Positions 21,636 through 34,480 are shown, counted from the stretch's first letter. The stretch is 64,000 nt of DNA from Dama dama (GCF_033118175.1 NC_083695.1:34365607-34429606); one strand, 5' to 3'. The notes: a model not told the origin generated them from the sequence alone. A program made the numbers and translations.

Positions 21636-24600
21636 TCTTCGTTGTCAGATTTGACTGCCCTGCTGAAAAGAGGAGAGAGGAGGTGACTTTTTCTGTGACA
21701 GGATGCTTTCCTGGTACCATTGTTGCTTCAGCATTTGGCCAATTGGATGCCTCCTTATTTGCCCTCATTCTTGGGCCCATGTCTCCTTCCTCAGAGTCTC
21801 CTTGGCATCCCCATTCCACATGAACTTACAGCAAACCTTCAGAGGAAGGATTAAGTTCATTTTTCCATCTGTGAGTCTGCTCAGAGAATCTACAAGAGCA
21901 AATGAGGTACATGAGAATTACTTGAGCTGCTCATTCAACCCCACCTTTCTCTGTATGAGCTGGAATTGAAAGGGCTTGAATCATAGAGATAAAGGGAAAT
22001 TTCTTGTAAACTGTTCTTTTCTGTCCAAGTGCCCATGTACTGTGTCTCTCCCTCTCTCTTAAATATCATATTTTGCTAGATTTTTTTCTTCAGTGTTAAC
22101 ATAGTTATAAAACCACACCTAAAAACCAAGCCTAAATATTCAACTCTAGTTCTTATTTTGTAATAAAGATTCCATGATGAAATAATGTGTTAGGCTGTTG
22201 ATCCCTGAAGTATTTTGGTAAAGGTTTACGTTGACATAGTTTGAATGCTTTAGTAAGAAAAGTGGTCAAGGGAGGTGGGGTGATGGACCCTGAAGGGCCT
22301 TTGTCTTGGAGAAACCTTGGGGTGGCCTTGGACCTCTGCCTCCCAGCCGCTCATCTGTCAAACTGCCTTGCTCTGGCAGCGGGACTGGCCCCAGGTGAGC
22401 GGGGAGGAGCCTGGGAGGCAGAGCCTCTGCAATCTGCGATATTGTTTAAATACCATAAAAAAACCTTACTCAGTTACTCCTTCTGAGCACCGGAGAGAAA
22501 AACGGTGTGGTAATCCTGGCATAGCAGGCGGTGCTACTTTCATATCAGTATAAAATGAAATTGTGTGGCTGTTTTTTTCCTCCCCACCTCTCCCCCGTTC
22601 ACTCTTTTTAATCTTTAAATAAGACGATTGGTAGCCTGTTGGCAAGAAAATGGGCCCTGGATTTTTATTCAAAGTTGTACAAGGATGATAGTTGGAATTT
22701 TTGGCAGGAGGCACGCCATTGCTTTTCAGAAAGTGCTGTCAAGGGAAGCTTTTTCTGAATTACCTGCTGGGCCTGGGCGCTTTTATGTTGTTGTTGTGAC
22801 AGGTAGATTTATAAGGCTTGAAATTTGTACAAATCAGTTGTCATTCAGTGCGAGCTGTCAATGTGTCAAGCTGTCAGCCCGCTGTGAGGGGACGCCTGAG
22901 GGGGAGTACAAGGGGGCAACCGTGGAGAAAGGAAATGAGTTCAAACAGACCTGAAATGGAGCTCAGTTCTCCGGGTTTGCTGCCCCCGTAGAGCCAGCAT
23001 TGATTTTTCTTGATGTTGAGCAACAGCAAACCTTAAATGACACGTTGTTAGCAATCTAAAGTTGCTGTTTATTGTCTTTTAAATGGCAGCAAATCATGCA
23101 GAAGAGAATGCAGTGCGTATTTGCGAATCGGGCATGTTCAGCAGCATCCTGTTCATGTCACTTTTCTGGCCTGGCTGGTCTCAACCAAGGGACCTGCTGC
23201 TTCACTGATGAGTCCAACTTTCTGGAGTATTTTGCAGACGCAGCGTGAAAGGAAGTTGTGTGCTCGTCTCTCCGTGGGCTGCGGATCGCTAATAAACACA
23301 GGATTAGAGGAGCAGTGAATCAGCGCCGCTGTTGAGCCTAAAAACCTGAGCTGTGTCCCTTTCACGGCTCTGGCTTCCTTTTAAGACAAATCTTGCCTGA
23401 GCTCCTTTCCAGACAGACGGCCTCAGCAGAGAGGGCTTTCCTGGACAGTGCTGGACCATGTAGTTATGTTTTCTGGGCAGAATTAACCATGACATCCAAC
23501 TCAAACAACCTATCTAGACTTGAAACCGATGATTGAAAAACAAAAAACCAACATTTTCACCGGTAAAAAGCAGCAGCAGGATGCTATTACTGCCCCAAAC
23601 AGGGCGGTGTGTTTTTACATCTGGCTGAAAATCATCTTCGTTCCATGTCCCTTAGTAAACACATGGCGTGGCTCTCATTGTCCTTGCTGGCCTGTGCATG
23701 GCTCCTGGGACACTTCAGATATAGCCCTCCTGTCATTGTCCTTTGTCTCCCTCAGTCTTTTTCATATGTACTCAGTACATAGAGAAATGTGAACGCTTTG
23801 CAGAGAGTTAACAGGGAGGAAGAGGCATATTTTTGAAAAATAAAATTAAAAAGGCACAGAGGGCCCTACTTTTTCAGTGTATGGCATTGAGCAAGGAGGC
23901 CTGGCTTCCTTCCAGATATTCAAGCCTTTGCCCCTCTGGGCAGCGCGTTCTGGCTTCAATCAGTCGTGTGACTTTGGCCTGTTTCCCTCATCCCCTTGTC
24001 CATCAGGTGGCATAGATAAGACGAGGCGGGGCTGGGGGGCAAGGGGAGAGGACAGGGAGGGATGAGGGGGCTGGGGGGTGGGAACCAGGAAGGTGACACC
24101 TGAGAAGCAGTCAGCACTGAGACGTAAAGGAATTAATCAAAGATTTCCATTTAGCCATTACGGCTGGCGTTCACGGCCTCTGAGCCTCTGAGCTAAAAAG
24201 TCTGCAGAGAGGCTCCTGGCGCTGCAGAGTTTGTCTTGTAAAAGTGCAGCTGTCCAAAACATGACAGCTACAGCATTAGCAGGGCCATTAAGAGGTGTAG
24301 AACATTTCCAGGGAAATGATTTGAAAAATGACAATGCTGGCTCCTGTGTGATATTAATTATACCCTGTACTCGCGGCAAATAAGCTAAAATAGTTGGCAA
24401 GAAAGACAAAGTGAAGTGTCCTGTTTCTGACCGTCATTCGGATCAAGCAGTTGCCAAGCAGGTGGAGCTTGGTGGTCAGCAGGTAATCCTGAAGGTGAGA
24501 GGTCTGTGCTTGAGTCATCAGTCAGGGCTGTTCTGGAAGATGGTCTCAGGGTGAATATGAAATACTAGAGACTGAGGTCGAAGAGGATGTACATGGCGAG

Positions 24601-24999
24601 GGTGGGTGGTGCTGGGGGGGAGGTTGGCAGGTCTGTCCTCCCTTGAAAGCAGGTAGGTCTGCACTGGAGTGTGCAGTGGAATTTTTGATGGTGATAGAAA
24701 CTTTCTCTCTCAGCATTGTCCAGTATGGTGGCCACTGCCCATGTGTAGTGCTGGACACTTAAAATGTGAAGAACTGAATTTAAATTTTATGTAATTTTAA
24801 ATTAACATTTAGATTTAAATAGCTGCACATGGCTGCAACAGGGGGCAGATCAAGACTCTGGAGGGTGGTTTTCCAGTGGGTGTCTGAGGCTGGAGTAGGA
24901 TGTAGAAATGAGTGGTGATAAGAGTCAGGACTACCAGTGCAAGCCCTTGGTGGTGTCAGCTAACACATGGCTTTCTCTAGTGACCTTTTGCTTTGTTTT
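21636..24999. other. Unique DNA, candidate conserved regulatory block
   Basis: No young repeat in 3.3 kb. Segments at about 22,620-22,900, 23,030-23,330 and 24,150-24,420 have the texture of conserved non-coding elements (for example 'gacaggtagatttataagg' and 'cggcaaataagctaaaatag'). 24,720-24,830 ('tggtggccactgcccatgtg') resembles an old dispersed repeat I cannot name. Open frames such as 22,628-22,954 (108 codons) and 22,241-22,486 show no domain. Confidence 0.4.
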
Positions 25000-25170
25000 A
25001 CCTTTACCTGATCTGTGGAAGTAAGTGAGAAGTATTAGCCCATTTTGGGAATGGGCAAACCTAGCCCCATGAAGGTCAAATCCATCTGCTCAAGGTCACA
25101 GAGCAAGCCCTCGTGATGTCTGCCAACTTCAGGCCCTATTCCTGTTCCTTAAGATGCTGCCTCCTGTTGC
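25000..25170 (-). mobile_element. Probable MIR remnant, antisense
   Basis: 'ccattttgggaatgggcaaac', 'tgctcaaggtcacagagcaa' and 'caacttcaggccctattcc' follow the inverted MIR core loosely. Confidence 0.5.
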
Positions 25171-26699
25171 AGGGCTCTGAAGAGCAACTCTTCTTTCAGG
25201 GAAGCCTGGGGTCTGTGCCACCTGTCTGCTTAGCCTTAGGCCCTAGCACCTTCTTTCCACAGCTTTCTTCTTTGTAATACCCAATGCCCTGTGTTTGAAG
25301 TGTGTGACTGAGTCTGAGTCTTCCTGGTGAATGCTCCTCACTTCCAGTGCCTTGGCTGTACTTTCTAGAAGGCAGCCAGCCCCTTGGTCCTGCTCCTTGG
25401 GAGCCCCCCTTAAACCTGTTGGGCCTGTACTTCTGAATTGTGCCTTGGACCTGTGGATCACATACATCATCCTTCTTGCCTGCCCACTGATCCTGTAGCT
25501 AAATTACCCTATATAAACAAGCCTTTGTTATTCCTGACTGTGAGAGATGTAGGGCTGGCTCTTGGTGGAGAAGAAAATAGACCTGGGAAGAAAGAGGTCA
25601 TGAGCAGGTCAAAGTGCTAGAGGAAAAGGCTTCTGGGGCTAAAGTTTGCAGATTTGGGGAGGACGTGTGTGTATGTGTATGTGTGTTTGGGGGGCCCTCC
25701 CTTGGGTGTGTGTGGGTGTGAGTGTGTGCATTCCGTGTATGCAGCCACTTACTTGTTTTAAGTGGAATCCACTTGTAAGATTTACTAAATAAAAAGAAAA
25801 AAATAAAAGAAAGCTTTGGCTAAGGTCAGCCCAGACCTTTTGAAGAACTGTTGAGCTGTTATCTGCTAATCCTCCAAGTGTGCTGAACACAAGAAATAAC
25901 ATTCAGTGTTAAACCACCAAGTACAGAGAAAATGTCTTGAAATTATAGTGTTTGGTAAATTAGAGATTGCTTCTATTTCTCCTCTTCCAGAGCTGAGGCA
26001 AGGCTGCTTTCCCTCTTTCCTTGTTTACCTTGAAAACGCACTTTACTGCCTGTGGTGTTTCTGTTAACCTCCCTGAACCCTTGCGATTCCATTCATGTGA
26101 TTTGTTATTGAATGACCTTTTGAGGATTTTACAAAACATGACCTTTTCTTGTCAAACATTCAAGGGTTTGTAAAGTGAAGCTGTCACAGGGACTCTGTGT
26201 GTTTGCTAATTATAACTAATATGTTTCCCCACATCCTTGGAAATGCAAATCACTTATTTGTTCCATGAATGGCTGCTCTTTCTTGCCTGTTGGTTTGAGA
26301 TGCCTCTGAACTGCTCAAAGGGACATCTCCAGCCTGGGAATTCTGACTTCTCTTCTTAGTGTTAGGGACAGGAAGGCTGATTGCCTTGTAAGTTAATTTG
26401 ACCTCTTGGGAACAACGATGGGAAATTCTAGGAGCTAAGCGATTGAAAGCATTCAGAATAATCTAGTTCTTCAGAAAGTGATGGGAATAATGGGCACTGT
26501 CAAAATGTTCTGTGTTTCTGGTATTTGCTTCCTCTAGGGAAAGAGGTTGATGTGTTTTTTTATTTTTAATTTGGTGGTGGAAACAAAGGCGCAAATAAGG
26601 GAGTTTTTGTGCTCAAGAATATAATTAGAAGCAGAATCAAGGGAAGAAACATCAGGATCTTGCTTTACACTCCTTGCTTTTGGTAATTAAAAATGTAGT
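25171..26699. other. Unique DNA with a TG-rich stretch
   Basis: No gene recognised. 25,662-25,730 is a degenerate (tg)n run. 25,785-25,812 is an A-rich (aaataaaaga) patch. Confidence 0.4.
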
Positions 26700-26828
26700 A
26701 CTAACAATGGCTAAACTTAATATTCATTGAGTATGTTAGACACTGTGTATGTTAGACACTGTTGCAGATGTGATCTCATCTAGTCATCTCAACAGCCTTG
26801 TGAGTTAGGTCTTATTATTATCATTGCC
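26700..26828 (-). mobile_element. MIR remnant, antisense, cut by a SINE
   Basis: 'catctcaacagccttgtgag' followed by 'ttaggtcttattattatcat' is the inverted MIR tail. The core is missing because a Bov-tA follows at once. A small local duplication (gtatgttagacactgt at 26,731 and 26,746) lies inside. Confidence 0.65.
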
Positions 26829-27048
26829 TGGGTGCTTAAGTTGCTACATTGTGTCTGACTCTCTTAGACCCCGTGGACTGTAGCCCACCAGGCTCTGCTG
26901 TCCATGGGATTTTGCCAGCAAGAACACTGGAGTTGGTTTATCATTTCCTCCTCCAGGGGATCTTCCCGACCCAGGGATAGAGCCCATGTCTCCTGTGTCT
27001 CCAGCATGGCAGGTGAATTCTTCACCACTAAGCCACTGGGGAAGCCCC
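26829..27048 (-). mobile_element. Bov-tA SINE
   Basis: Minus-strand full-length copy: 'gtgcttaagttgctacattg' on the left, 'aagccactggggaagccc' on the right. It appears to have landed in the MIR at 26,700-26,828. No clean TSD was seen. Confidence 0.88.
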
Positions 27049-29044
27049 CCACTTGACTGCAAAAGTAGGAGGTGATCTGCTTTACTTCACAAGCCATGTA
27101 ATTTCTTTCCTCTTCCAGAATACCATCTTCAGTGATGGATAATCACCCTATTGAACTGTTGTCAGTTTACCCAAATTCTGGTTTAAGGAATGCACTGCTG
27201 GGTCAAATCTATGCTGTGTATTTGCTGCTAATGGAAGAAGAGTTGAGTAGGTCTCCTGAGACATTTCTAAAAGTGCATCCAGTGAGTTTCTTATTAGGAG
27301 GAAAAAATAATCCCCAAACATTCCAAATGACGCACAGTTGCTGTCACTAATGATTTGTGGTTACTGGAGGAGGGACTCTGATCTTAAATGGCTAAGAAAT
27401 GGCTGCTTCTTTCTAAGCTCTCTTTGTTTAAAGGGAATGAATAAAAACCTAGGATAGCATATGGACCAAATAAACTTTAAATTTTCTGAGCTTGGGGGAA
27501 ATTCCATTGGAATTGTGTGTAAATTGCTGGAAGACACTGTTTTGTTTTGGTTCCCTTCCACTCTAGGTAGGGCTGTGTCATAGAGAGGTTGGCCAGCCAT
27601 AAAGGAGCTGCATGTTGGTTTCTTTTTTGCAAGGACTAATATGGAGTCTGCTTTATAGCATCCAAGTGTTTGGCCCTGCTCCGTTGTTGGCCCCCTTAGT
27701 CATTTGAAAAACTCTATTTATGTAGGTAGGGGATTACTAGGCTTTTCCAGCTTCCAAGTATAAGTCCTAGGAGAGGTTGTCTTTCAAATGACTTTCATCT
27801 GTTTTCCCTCCTCATTCAGTTGATGGACATAGATGCACAGAGTAATTTGTATCTTTGGAACAATGGAAATTTTTGAAGTGTTGGCTCATATTATTTGGAA
27901 AGGGTCATTACAACTTTATCTATTAAAAAAAAAGTTCAGATTGAGGATAGAGAAATATATTTCACTCCTTTTATGAGTCTGTTCTCAAGAGCCAAGCAAT
28001 TTGTTGTAAAAGAATATAAGAAATATTGAGAATGAGAAAAGTTATTCATTCTATAAAGCCCTGTCCCTCTTCATACTTCTTTCTCCCACTACAGCCTTTG
28101 ATCGCTTCATAAATGACCCTCAGTGTGAAAGAACCTGTCCACCTGCTATTTCAAATGTATTGAAGGTGTTTATGACGGATAGTTAGGTTTCAACTGTACA
28201 GTAACCCAGTTTTCTACTAAAGAGGACCCTTATATCTTGGTGTTTAATAGCAATGGCTTATATATTTCAGGATTTCATCACTCTGGATATAGTCAGACTG
28301 ACCTTACAGCTTTTTAAAAGTCAGTATTTTGTAAAGCAGATTTCAGGTAAAGAAGGAAAATCATGAAAGTTTCATCTTTGGAGCTTCTCTTTTGAATCGA
28401 GTCAAGTTTAGTGTCTGTTTCATTATTAGAAATGTACTTTTACAACTTCTGTCCACTATGGTTAACTGGAAATACCCAGGACCATCAAGGCACTTTGCCA
28501 GTGAAATACTAGCCAGGACTTGCAGATTTCTGGTAGAGGTCTGAGTGTATTTAAAAAGTCTTCAAAAATATTGTTGAATTAATGAATGGAGGTGAGGGAT
28601 TATTGTGAATTCATAGGAAGCAATGTATTAGGACAGTGATTCCTAATATTCTAAGATAAGATATTTGTGAATCCAATGATAACTGTGGCTATTCATCCCA
28701 CAAAGGTGCATATTAACATAAAATTTTGCATTTGCTCTCAGAGATTGATGGATCATCCACAACATCATCCTTGGGACCCCAGGGGAAGCCATTTAGATTG
28801 AGTTCCTCCCAGCCCAGTTAGAGAATCATGCCTGACCAAGGAGGCAATTTAGTCACTGACTTTTTTTTTTTTTTTTAATTTAAGGCAAAATTCGTTTTTT
28901 TTGATAAAGTTTTTGTCCCAAGTGCATAAATACTGTGTCACCACTACTGAGTTGGTGAGGACGGCCAAGGATCTTGATTTGTATCAGTAGAGGCATTAGA
29001 AATCCAGCCATGAATTGTTGATGTCTACGCAATGTGACAGGAGA
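27049..29044. other. Unique DNA, no gene seen
   Basis: No exon or young repeat. A 16-base T run at about 28,861-28,876 could be the tail of an unrecognised antisense element. 28,620-28,800 resembles an old DNA transposon by texture only. Confidence 0.4.
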
Positions 29045-29215
29045 AAAACAGTGAATTTGAAGCTAGGAGACTTGAGTTCTAGTCTTTTCCCCCATAAAGT
29101 AATGATGAGGAAATGATTTTTCTGATCCTCAATTTCATATCCATAAAAATAAGCAGTTGGATTGTGACCCCCAGTGTACCTTGCAATCTTAAGATTAAAT
29201 CAGCTAACCATTCTT
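29045..29215 (+). mobile_element. MIR remnant, sense
   Basis: 'gaagctaggagacttgagtt' then 'ctgatcctcaatttcatatc' with 'ataaaaataagcagttggat' follow the MIR head, core and tail order. Confidence 0.6.
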
Positions 29216-29513
29216 TTTTTCTTTTTGTCTTCTATTTGTATGAGTTTAAGAAGTTGAAGTTCATTGCTGAAGTTCAAGTTCATTGCCAAGAATCAGAAGT
29301 GAAGACAAATATTCTTTCTTGGAAAAAGTTTTTATTTAGTTTCGGGGTTTCAAAGAATCTAGAAGAAATAATGCAGATTAAATGTTGTAGCAAAAGTGTT
29401 GAGCTTTTTTGGGGTGAAATATAGTGAAAGACATGAGATTCTGATAATATTTGAGTGAGGCTACAACTTTTTAGATCCATTAGGGCTCAGAAACTCAAGT
29501 TATTTGTCACTGC

Positions 29514-29645
29514 CCCTGAAGAGGAAGTGGCAACCCACTCCAGTATTCTTGCCTGGGAAATCCCATGGACGGAGATGCCTGGCGAGCTATAGTCCATGGG
29601 GTCGCAAAGAATCGGACCCGACTGAGCGACTTCACTTTCACTTTC
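29514..29645 (+). mobile_element. Bov-tA SINE, 5'-truncated
   Basis: Sense copy starting in the body ('gaggaagtggcaacccactc') and ending 'gactgagcgacttcactttc'. The tRNA-like head is absent. No TSD was found. Confidence 0.88.
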
Positions 29646-30439
29646 TTTTTCTTTCTGTTTATCATTAGCAAGCACTTCTGCCATCTCCCAGTTACTTTTA
29701 CCACAGGCTTCTTGGGTGGAGTTAGAGCTCCTAGCAACCATTTGGAAGTTTATCCTTGAAAGTGAGTGAGTCCTGGAGAACTGAAATGAGATTTGTTACT
29801 TCAGAAATTTGTGATAATGAATTAGAGAAGGACATTGAGGACAATTTCCTTTGTATCAATTCTGGACCCTCCTTTGAAGGAGTTAAAACAAACAAACAAA
29901 CAAAACGGGGACTGCTACAGGATTGACATGACTGTGTGACGATAAAGTCCCAGGACTGAGTGGGAAGAAATGTAAGTTCTAAGCCCTGGTCACCATTTCT
30001 CTTAGTTGAGGTGTGAGTGTCTTCTTCAGAGTTCTTTCTTCATCTTGGCATTGCCGGTTGTATGTCTACTAGCTCAGATGATAGTAGCTGTGTGAATATA
30101 GAAGGCAGTTTGCTCAGGCTGTATTTTACAGTGGGTCCCAGTTAAGACTCAGCCTGTTCTCCATTTGGATGTTTCAGAGTCTTCCTTTTTTGTCCCAAGC
30201 AGAGACAAGAACCCAGAAAGCTTTTACATCATAGGAAAATTAAGCATTATTTCCCCCTCCAGCAGTAGGAAGACCAGAAAAGGAAAAGGTTAAACATCTT
30301 GAGAAGCCACTGGTAGGACACTCAGATCTGAATTGAGCATAACAGCCAGGACGGTGTCCTGGAACCATCCTTTCTGGGCACATGATAGCCTGTTCTACTG
30401 GGATGTTGATGATGGAGTGATAGTGGTTGGGGTGAAAAT
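29646..30439. other. Unique DNA, no gene seen
   Basis: Contains a short (aaac)n run at about 29,886-29,904. No coding sequence or RNA gene recognised. Confidence 0.4.
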
Positions 30440-30580
30440 GAATTAATCAGCTTTTTAAAGATGAAGAAAGGGAGTCACAGACATGAGTTAACTTGTTAAA
30501 GGTCACACAAGAAGAGGAGGTGAAGCTGGGACAGAACCTCTGCCTCAAACATCCAAGTTCTTTATCACGATGTGAAGAGC
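30440..30580 (-). mobile_element. MIR remnant, antisense
   Basis: 'gatgaagaaagggagtcaca', 'gttaaaggtcacacaagaag' and 'gctgggacagaacctctgcc' match the inverted MIR core. Confidence 0.7.
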
Positions 30581-32201
30581 TGAAGGAGAAAGATGGTGGG
30601 GGCTGTAATGGTAATTAACTGCTCTCTCCCCAGTCTTTATTTCCTTCTACATAACCTTTGTTTTCTAACAGTGAGATAAGAAGATGTCACCACTGGTGAC
30701 GGCCTCTTAAATGGAACAAAACTGAAGTCACATGTATGTGTGCCCCTGCGTGTATGTGTCTGTGTTAGGTATGTGAGCAGGTGGTGTCAACTCTTACCAC
30801 TGGTTTAATATGCTCTCCATTGATTCGCAAATGGAAGGAAAATGTCAAAACTCCTGAAGTGCTTTTAAACCAAAGGTACAGTTCAAAGTATTAAAACCAG
30901 AAAAGGAAAAAAAAAGAAAAGCTATTTTTAGAACTGAAGTTGCATTTTCTCAGACCCCCAGCTTCTTGTTAAGTGCAGAGGTTCCACCCCAGGCTGTTTT
31001 GGTTCTCCCAGCGAGCTCACGATGCTTCAGACTCCCTGTGCCCCTCTGTTCCTTTGGATTTCAAACATTTCGAGGACTGGGGACGTTTAGAGGAAGTGAT
31101 GATCTCTTGGCACAGAAACTGCTTCTCCCAAAGCAGCTGCAGTCTTTTTTTAAAATTTTTTGTATTTCTTTCTTTTCATTTCCCTTCTGTTTACCTTTGG
31201 CTTGAATGAGTCGATTGGCATTTCTCTTTGTACTGGAAAAATTCACTGTTTGCCAGGAGCAAGAGAGAAGGCAGAAAGCAGGGTTACAAATAGATCTGAA
31301 GGTATGTTTGTGTCTGCTTCTCTATTTCTGGGGGCAAGGGACAGTGTTGCCATCCATTAAATATTTATTGTGTTAGCAGCCTCTGGTCATCCCTCCTAAT
31401 GGAGGCATGGGATGATACGATCATCCAAAATAGCACAAAGTTCCAAGTTATTTATATGTGATTTGGCAGTGCATTACAATAAAACCCCATGAATTCAACC
31501 TAATTAGGAAGAAGGCCAGTTTGGATTAGTGAAGCCCAAATTATATTTTATGGAAAATTGATTTTGTAGCTTCCAAATTTACACAGTAATTCGAATTAGG
31601 TATCAAAGTCTACAACTGAGATTCTCAGAACAGTTTTAATGATGAGTTTAAAGTATTTGGCACAACATTGTAAGATGTTATAGAAATGACTGCTTTCAAA
31701 GTGATTAGACGTTTCAAAACTGTCCTTTTATGGGTTTTAACTATTTCCGTCCGTCTTTAATTGTGAACAACAGCCTTTTTAGACACATGATAGGGAAGTG
31801 AATGCCTGTTAAAATTTCTGTAAATTTCCAATCTGTTAGATTTGAATGAAGAAAATTGACCTACATGATATTTTTCCCTCAGCAGATTTATTGCCTTCAT
31901 TATGTATTGTTAAAGCTAATACAGATGGAGAGTAATTCCATGTAATATTGAATTTCTTGGGACATCATTATACTGAAATCTATTTTTCTGTTGATGTAGG
32001 TGATGATTTGTGATATTCTATTTCCTGGTACCTCCAGTTTTAGTTTTTGATACACCATTTTCTTGGGTCTCTAGCCCTTTTCTCCCCTCTATATTTAATC
32101 ATCAGTAAATGCACACTAAAACATTATAGGTGAGCATCTTTTTCTGTGTAAAGGAAGACCTCTGCCTTGCTTAGACTTTGTAACATGAAAGTGTTGACTT
32201 T
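30581..32201. other. Unique DNA with conserved-looking segment
   Basis: No gene. 31,360-31,960 is AT-rich, repeat-free and rich in homeodomain-type cores ('caacctaattaggaag' at about 31,497, 'cgaattagg'). It looks like conserved non-coding DNA by texture. Confidence 0.4.
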
Positions 32202-32218
32202 CATTCCTCATGTGAAAG

Positions 32219-32535
32219 TGAAAGTCACTTTCAACTGTGAAAGTCATCCAACTCTTTGTGACCCCATGGACTATACAGTCCATGGAATTCTCCAGGCCAG
32301 AATACTGAAGTGGGTAGCCTTTCTCTTCTCCAGGGGATCTTTCCAACCCAGGGATTGAACCCAGGTCTCTTGCATTGCTGGTGGATTCTTTACCAAGTGA
32401 GCCACAAGGGAAACCCAAGAATACTGGAGTGGGTATCCTATTCTTTCTCCAGTCAGATCTTCCCGACCCAGGAATCGAACCAGGGTTTCCTGCATTGCAG
32501 GTGGACTCTTTACCAACTGAGCTATCAGGGAAGCC
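32219..32535 (-). mobile_element. Dimeric Bov-tA SINE in one target site
   Basis: A full Bov-tA (about 32,219-32,417, minus) is followed by a second partial Bov-tA (about 32,418-32,535, minus) with its own tRNA-like head ('ctttaccaactgagctatca'). The perfect 17-base TSD cattcctcatgtgaaag lies at 32,202-32,218 and 32,536-32,552. Because one TSD encloses both units, the pair most simply entered as a dimer. The alternative is duplication of the head inside an inserted monomer. Confidence 0.92.
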
Positions 32536-32589
32536 CATTCCTCATGTGAAAGCAGGCAAAAGTGACTTATAGCTCCCAGATGGTGGGCT

Positions 32590-32735
32590 ATGATGTATTG
32601 AAACTACCCAGGGAGCCTAAAAACACAGATTCCTGGGCCCTACTGCTGGAGATTCTGACTCCATGGATTTTGGTGGAAACTGGGGATTTCTTTTTAACCA
32701 GCTTTCTGGTTGCTTCCAGTGGGCACCCAGATACA
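32590..32735 (+). mobile_element. MER5-like DNA transposon remnant
   Basis: 'cccagggagcctaaaaacac', 'agattcctgggccctactgc' and 'ggagattctgactccatgga' follow the MER5A/MER20 (hAT-Charlie, non-autonomous) pattern. It carries no transposase. Confidence 0.65.
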
Positions 32736-34309
32736 AAGGGATTGACTAGAGTGGTTAAAAAGCAGGGGTCCTAATTTATCTTCTATCTCTACAGAGTAGT
32801 TGAGGACTTACTTAATTTGGGAGCAGTGGGGTAGTGAGGGTCAGGAACTGAACTGGTGAACCTAGTCCTTTGAGGGTAAAACTAATGATGCAGATCATAT
32901 TTGTACTTCACACTGGAGTCCAGCTTCTCTTTGTTCATGGTTTCTTCCAAAGAACCCCTTTCTGTTACTGCTGCTGCCTGGCTTTGCCTTCTTGGTCAAG
33001 GGCCACATTCCAAGTCTTGGTCTCCAGAGACCTTTAACATCAGCAACTGTTTGTTGAAGTACAGTGACCCTTCTTTTGGTCCCTGGTCCCCTCAAGGAGC
33101 CACTCCACCTTTGTTTTCTCCTTAGTCTTCCCTCATTCATTCATGGGCCACAGTTACTCTCACACAGCATCTAACATCGCCACCCTCGAGATCATTAGCA
33201 GTGAGGATCCGGCTAGTGGTAGTGGAGCCAACCCTTTCCAGGCTGGGAGGTGGGGTTAGAATCAAGGAACAAAGCCCAAAGTACCGGCACCAGGAAGCTC
33301 CAAAGAAACACTCGTAGGTTCAAATTGCTGGAGACAGTTCATTATTTACTTCACAAAATGGACTTATTAAAAGGCCATGAAAGGAGGTTATGTCATTTGC
33401 AAATAAATCTGTGCTGCAAATCCAGAACCAGCAATGCCCAAGGAGCGCTGGGGAAGCTCTCGTCAAAGGCCGCTACTTGGAAATGGGCTTTCTGAGAGCA
33501 CCCCTACCCCCGCCCCAAACCCTACCCTTCATGTGAGGGTTGTTCATGAGTGAAGTGTCAAGGACTCTGGTTCTCGTCAAAGGCAATTAATTGGGACTTA
33601 AAGCTCCAGTTTTGGGGAATGAGATTTAAAAAATAACAAGTGAGATTTATTTGAGCAAGATCTGTGACTGTACCATCAGTCTCCTTAGTTGTCAATCTCT
33701 GCCTTCCGGGACACAGTTCTGGAAGGAATAAGCATGGCATTATAAGAGAATTCAGCAGCTTTCTCCTTTGTAAGAAAATTCTTGACTGTCAAGTTCATGG
33801 AAGCATTTTGTTAGCTTTAATTTGTGAAACTGGGACAAGAAGCTTTGCCACAGTCTTAAGCATTGTGGACACCATTGTGGACACATGTGGTCCATTGGAA
33901 GGAGCCCCATTCTGGACTGGGGAGAAGATCTGAGTGTGTGCTGTGAAGCACCAGTGTGATCACTGAGCAGAAAAGGGGTACCCAGTATGCCTGCTCTATG
34001 CAGTCCTCCCGTGGGACCACTTATTCACAGCCATCTTCAACAAGGAAGTAACTAGTAGTCAGGAATGTGGCCTTCCCTGTAGGTAGAAGGTGAGGCTTTG
34101 ACATCTCATTGGCCAGACAGTATGTCCAGTTCTCGCTTAAGCATGGCACATCCAGAAGATGTCAGGCCTGCATTAAAAGCCTGTCTGGGTGGAGTGGGTA
34201 GTGTATTTCGAATACTGCAGAATCCTATTAACTTGGACAAATTGGACTGAAGTGCAGCTTAGAAACCGGTGTGCCTGCTCAGTGTTTTAAAAGAAATATA
34301 GCTGTAATG
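32736..34309. other. Unique DNA, no gene seen
   Basis: Several overlapping short frames on both strands (32,895-33,933) but no domain, no codon-bias signal I can defend and no splice structure. Confidence 0.4.
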
Positions 34310-34480
34310 CTTAAAAAAAAAATGATGGTAAGATATACATTATGTAAAGTTTACTGCTTCACCCATTTTTAAGGCATATGACTCAGTGGCATTTAGTATA
34401 TTGACACTGTTGTGCAACTGTCACCATTATCTGATAGCTTTACCACTTAAGTATAAAAATTATTTTAAAATACCTGACAC
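34310..34480 (-). mobile_element. Old L1 3' UTR remnant (L1ME/L1M4 type), antisense
   Basis: 'cacccatttttaaggcatat', 'gactcagtggcatttagtat' and 'gttgtgcaactgtcaccatt' match the inverted L1ME 3' UTR. Confidence 0.75.

Noticed and set aside
22241..22954. Group of overlapping plus-strand frames suggesting exons
   Set aside because: They overlap in different frames and show no recognisable protein; composition alone explains them.
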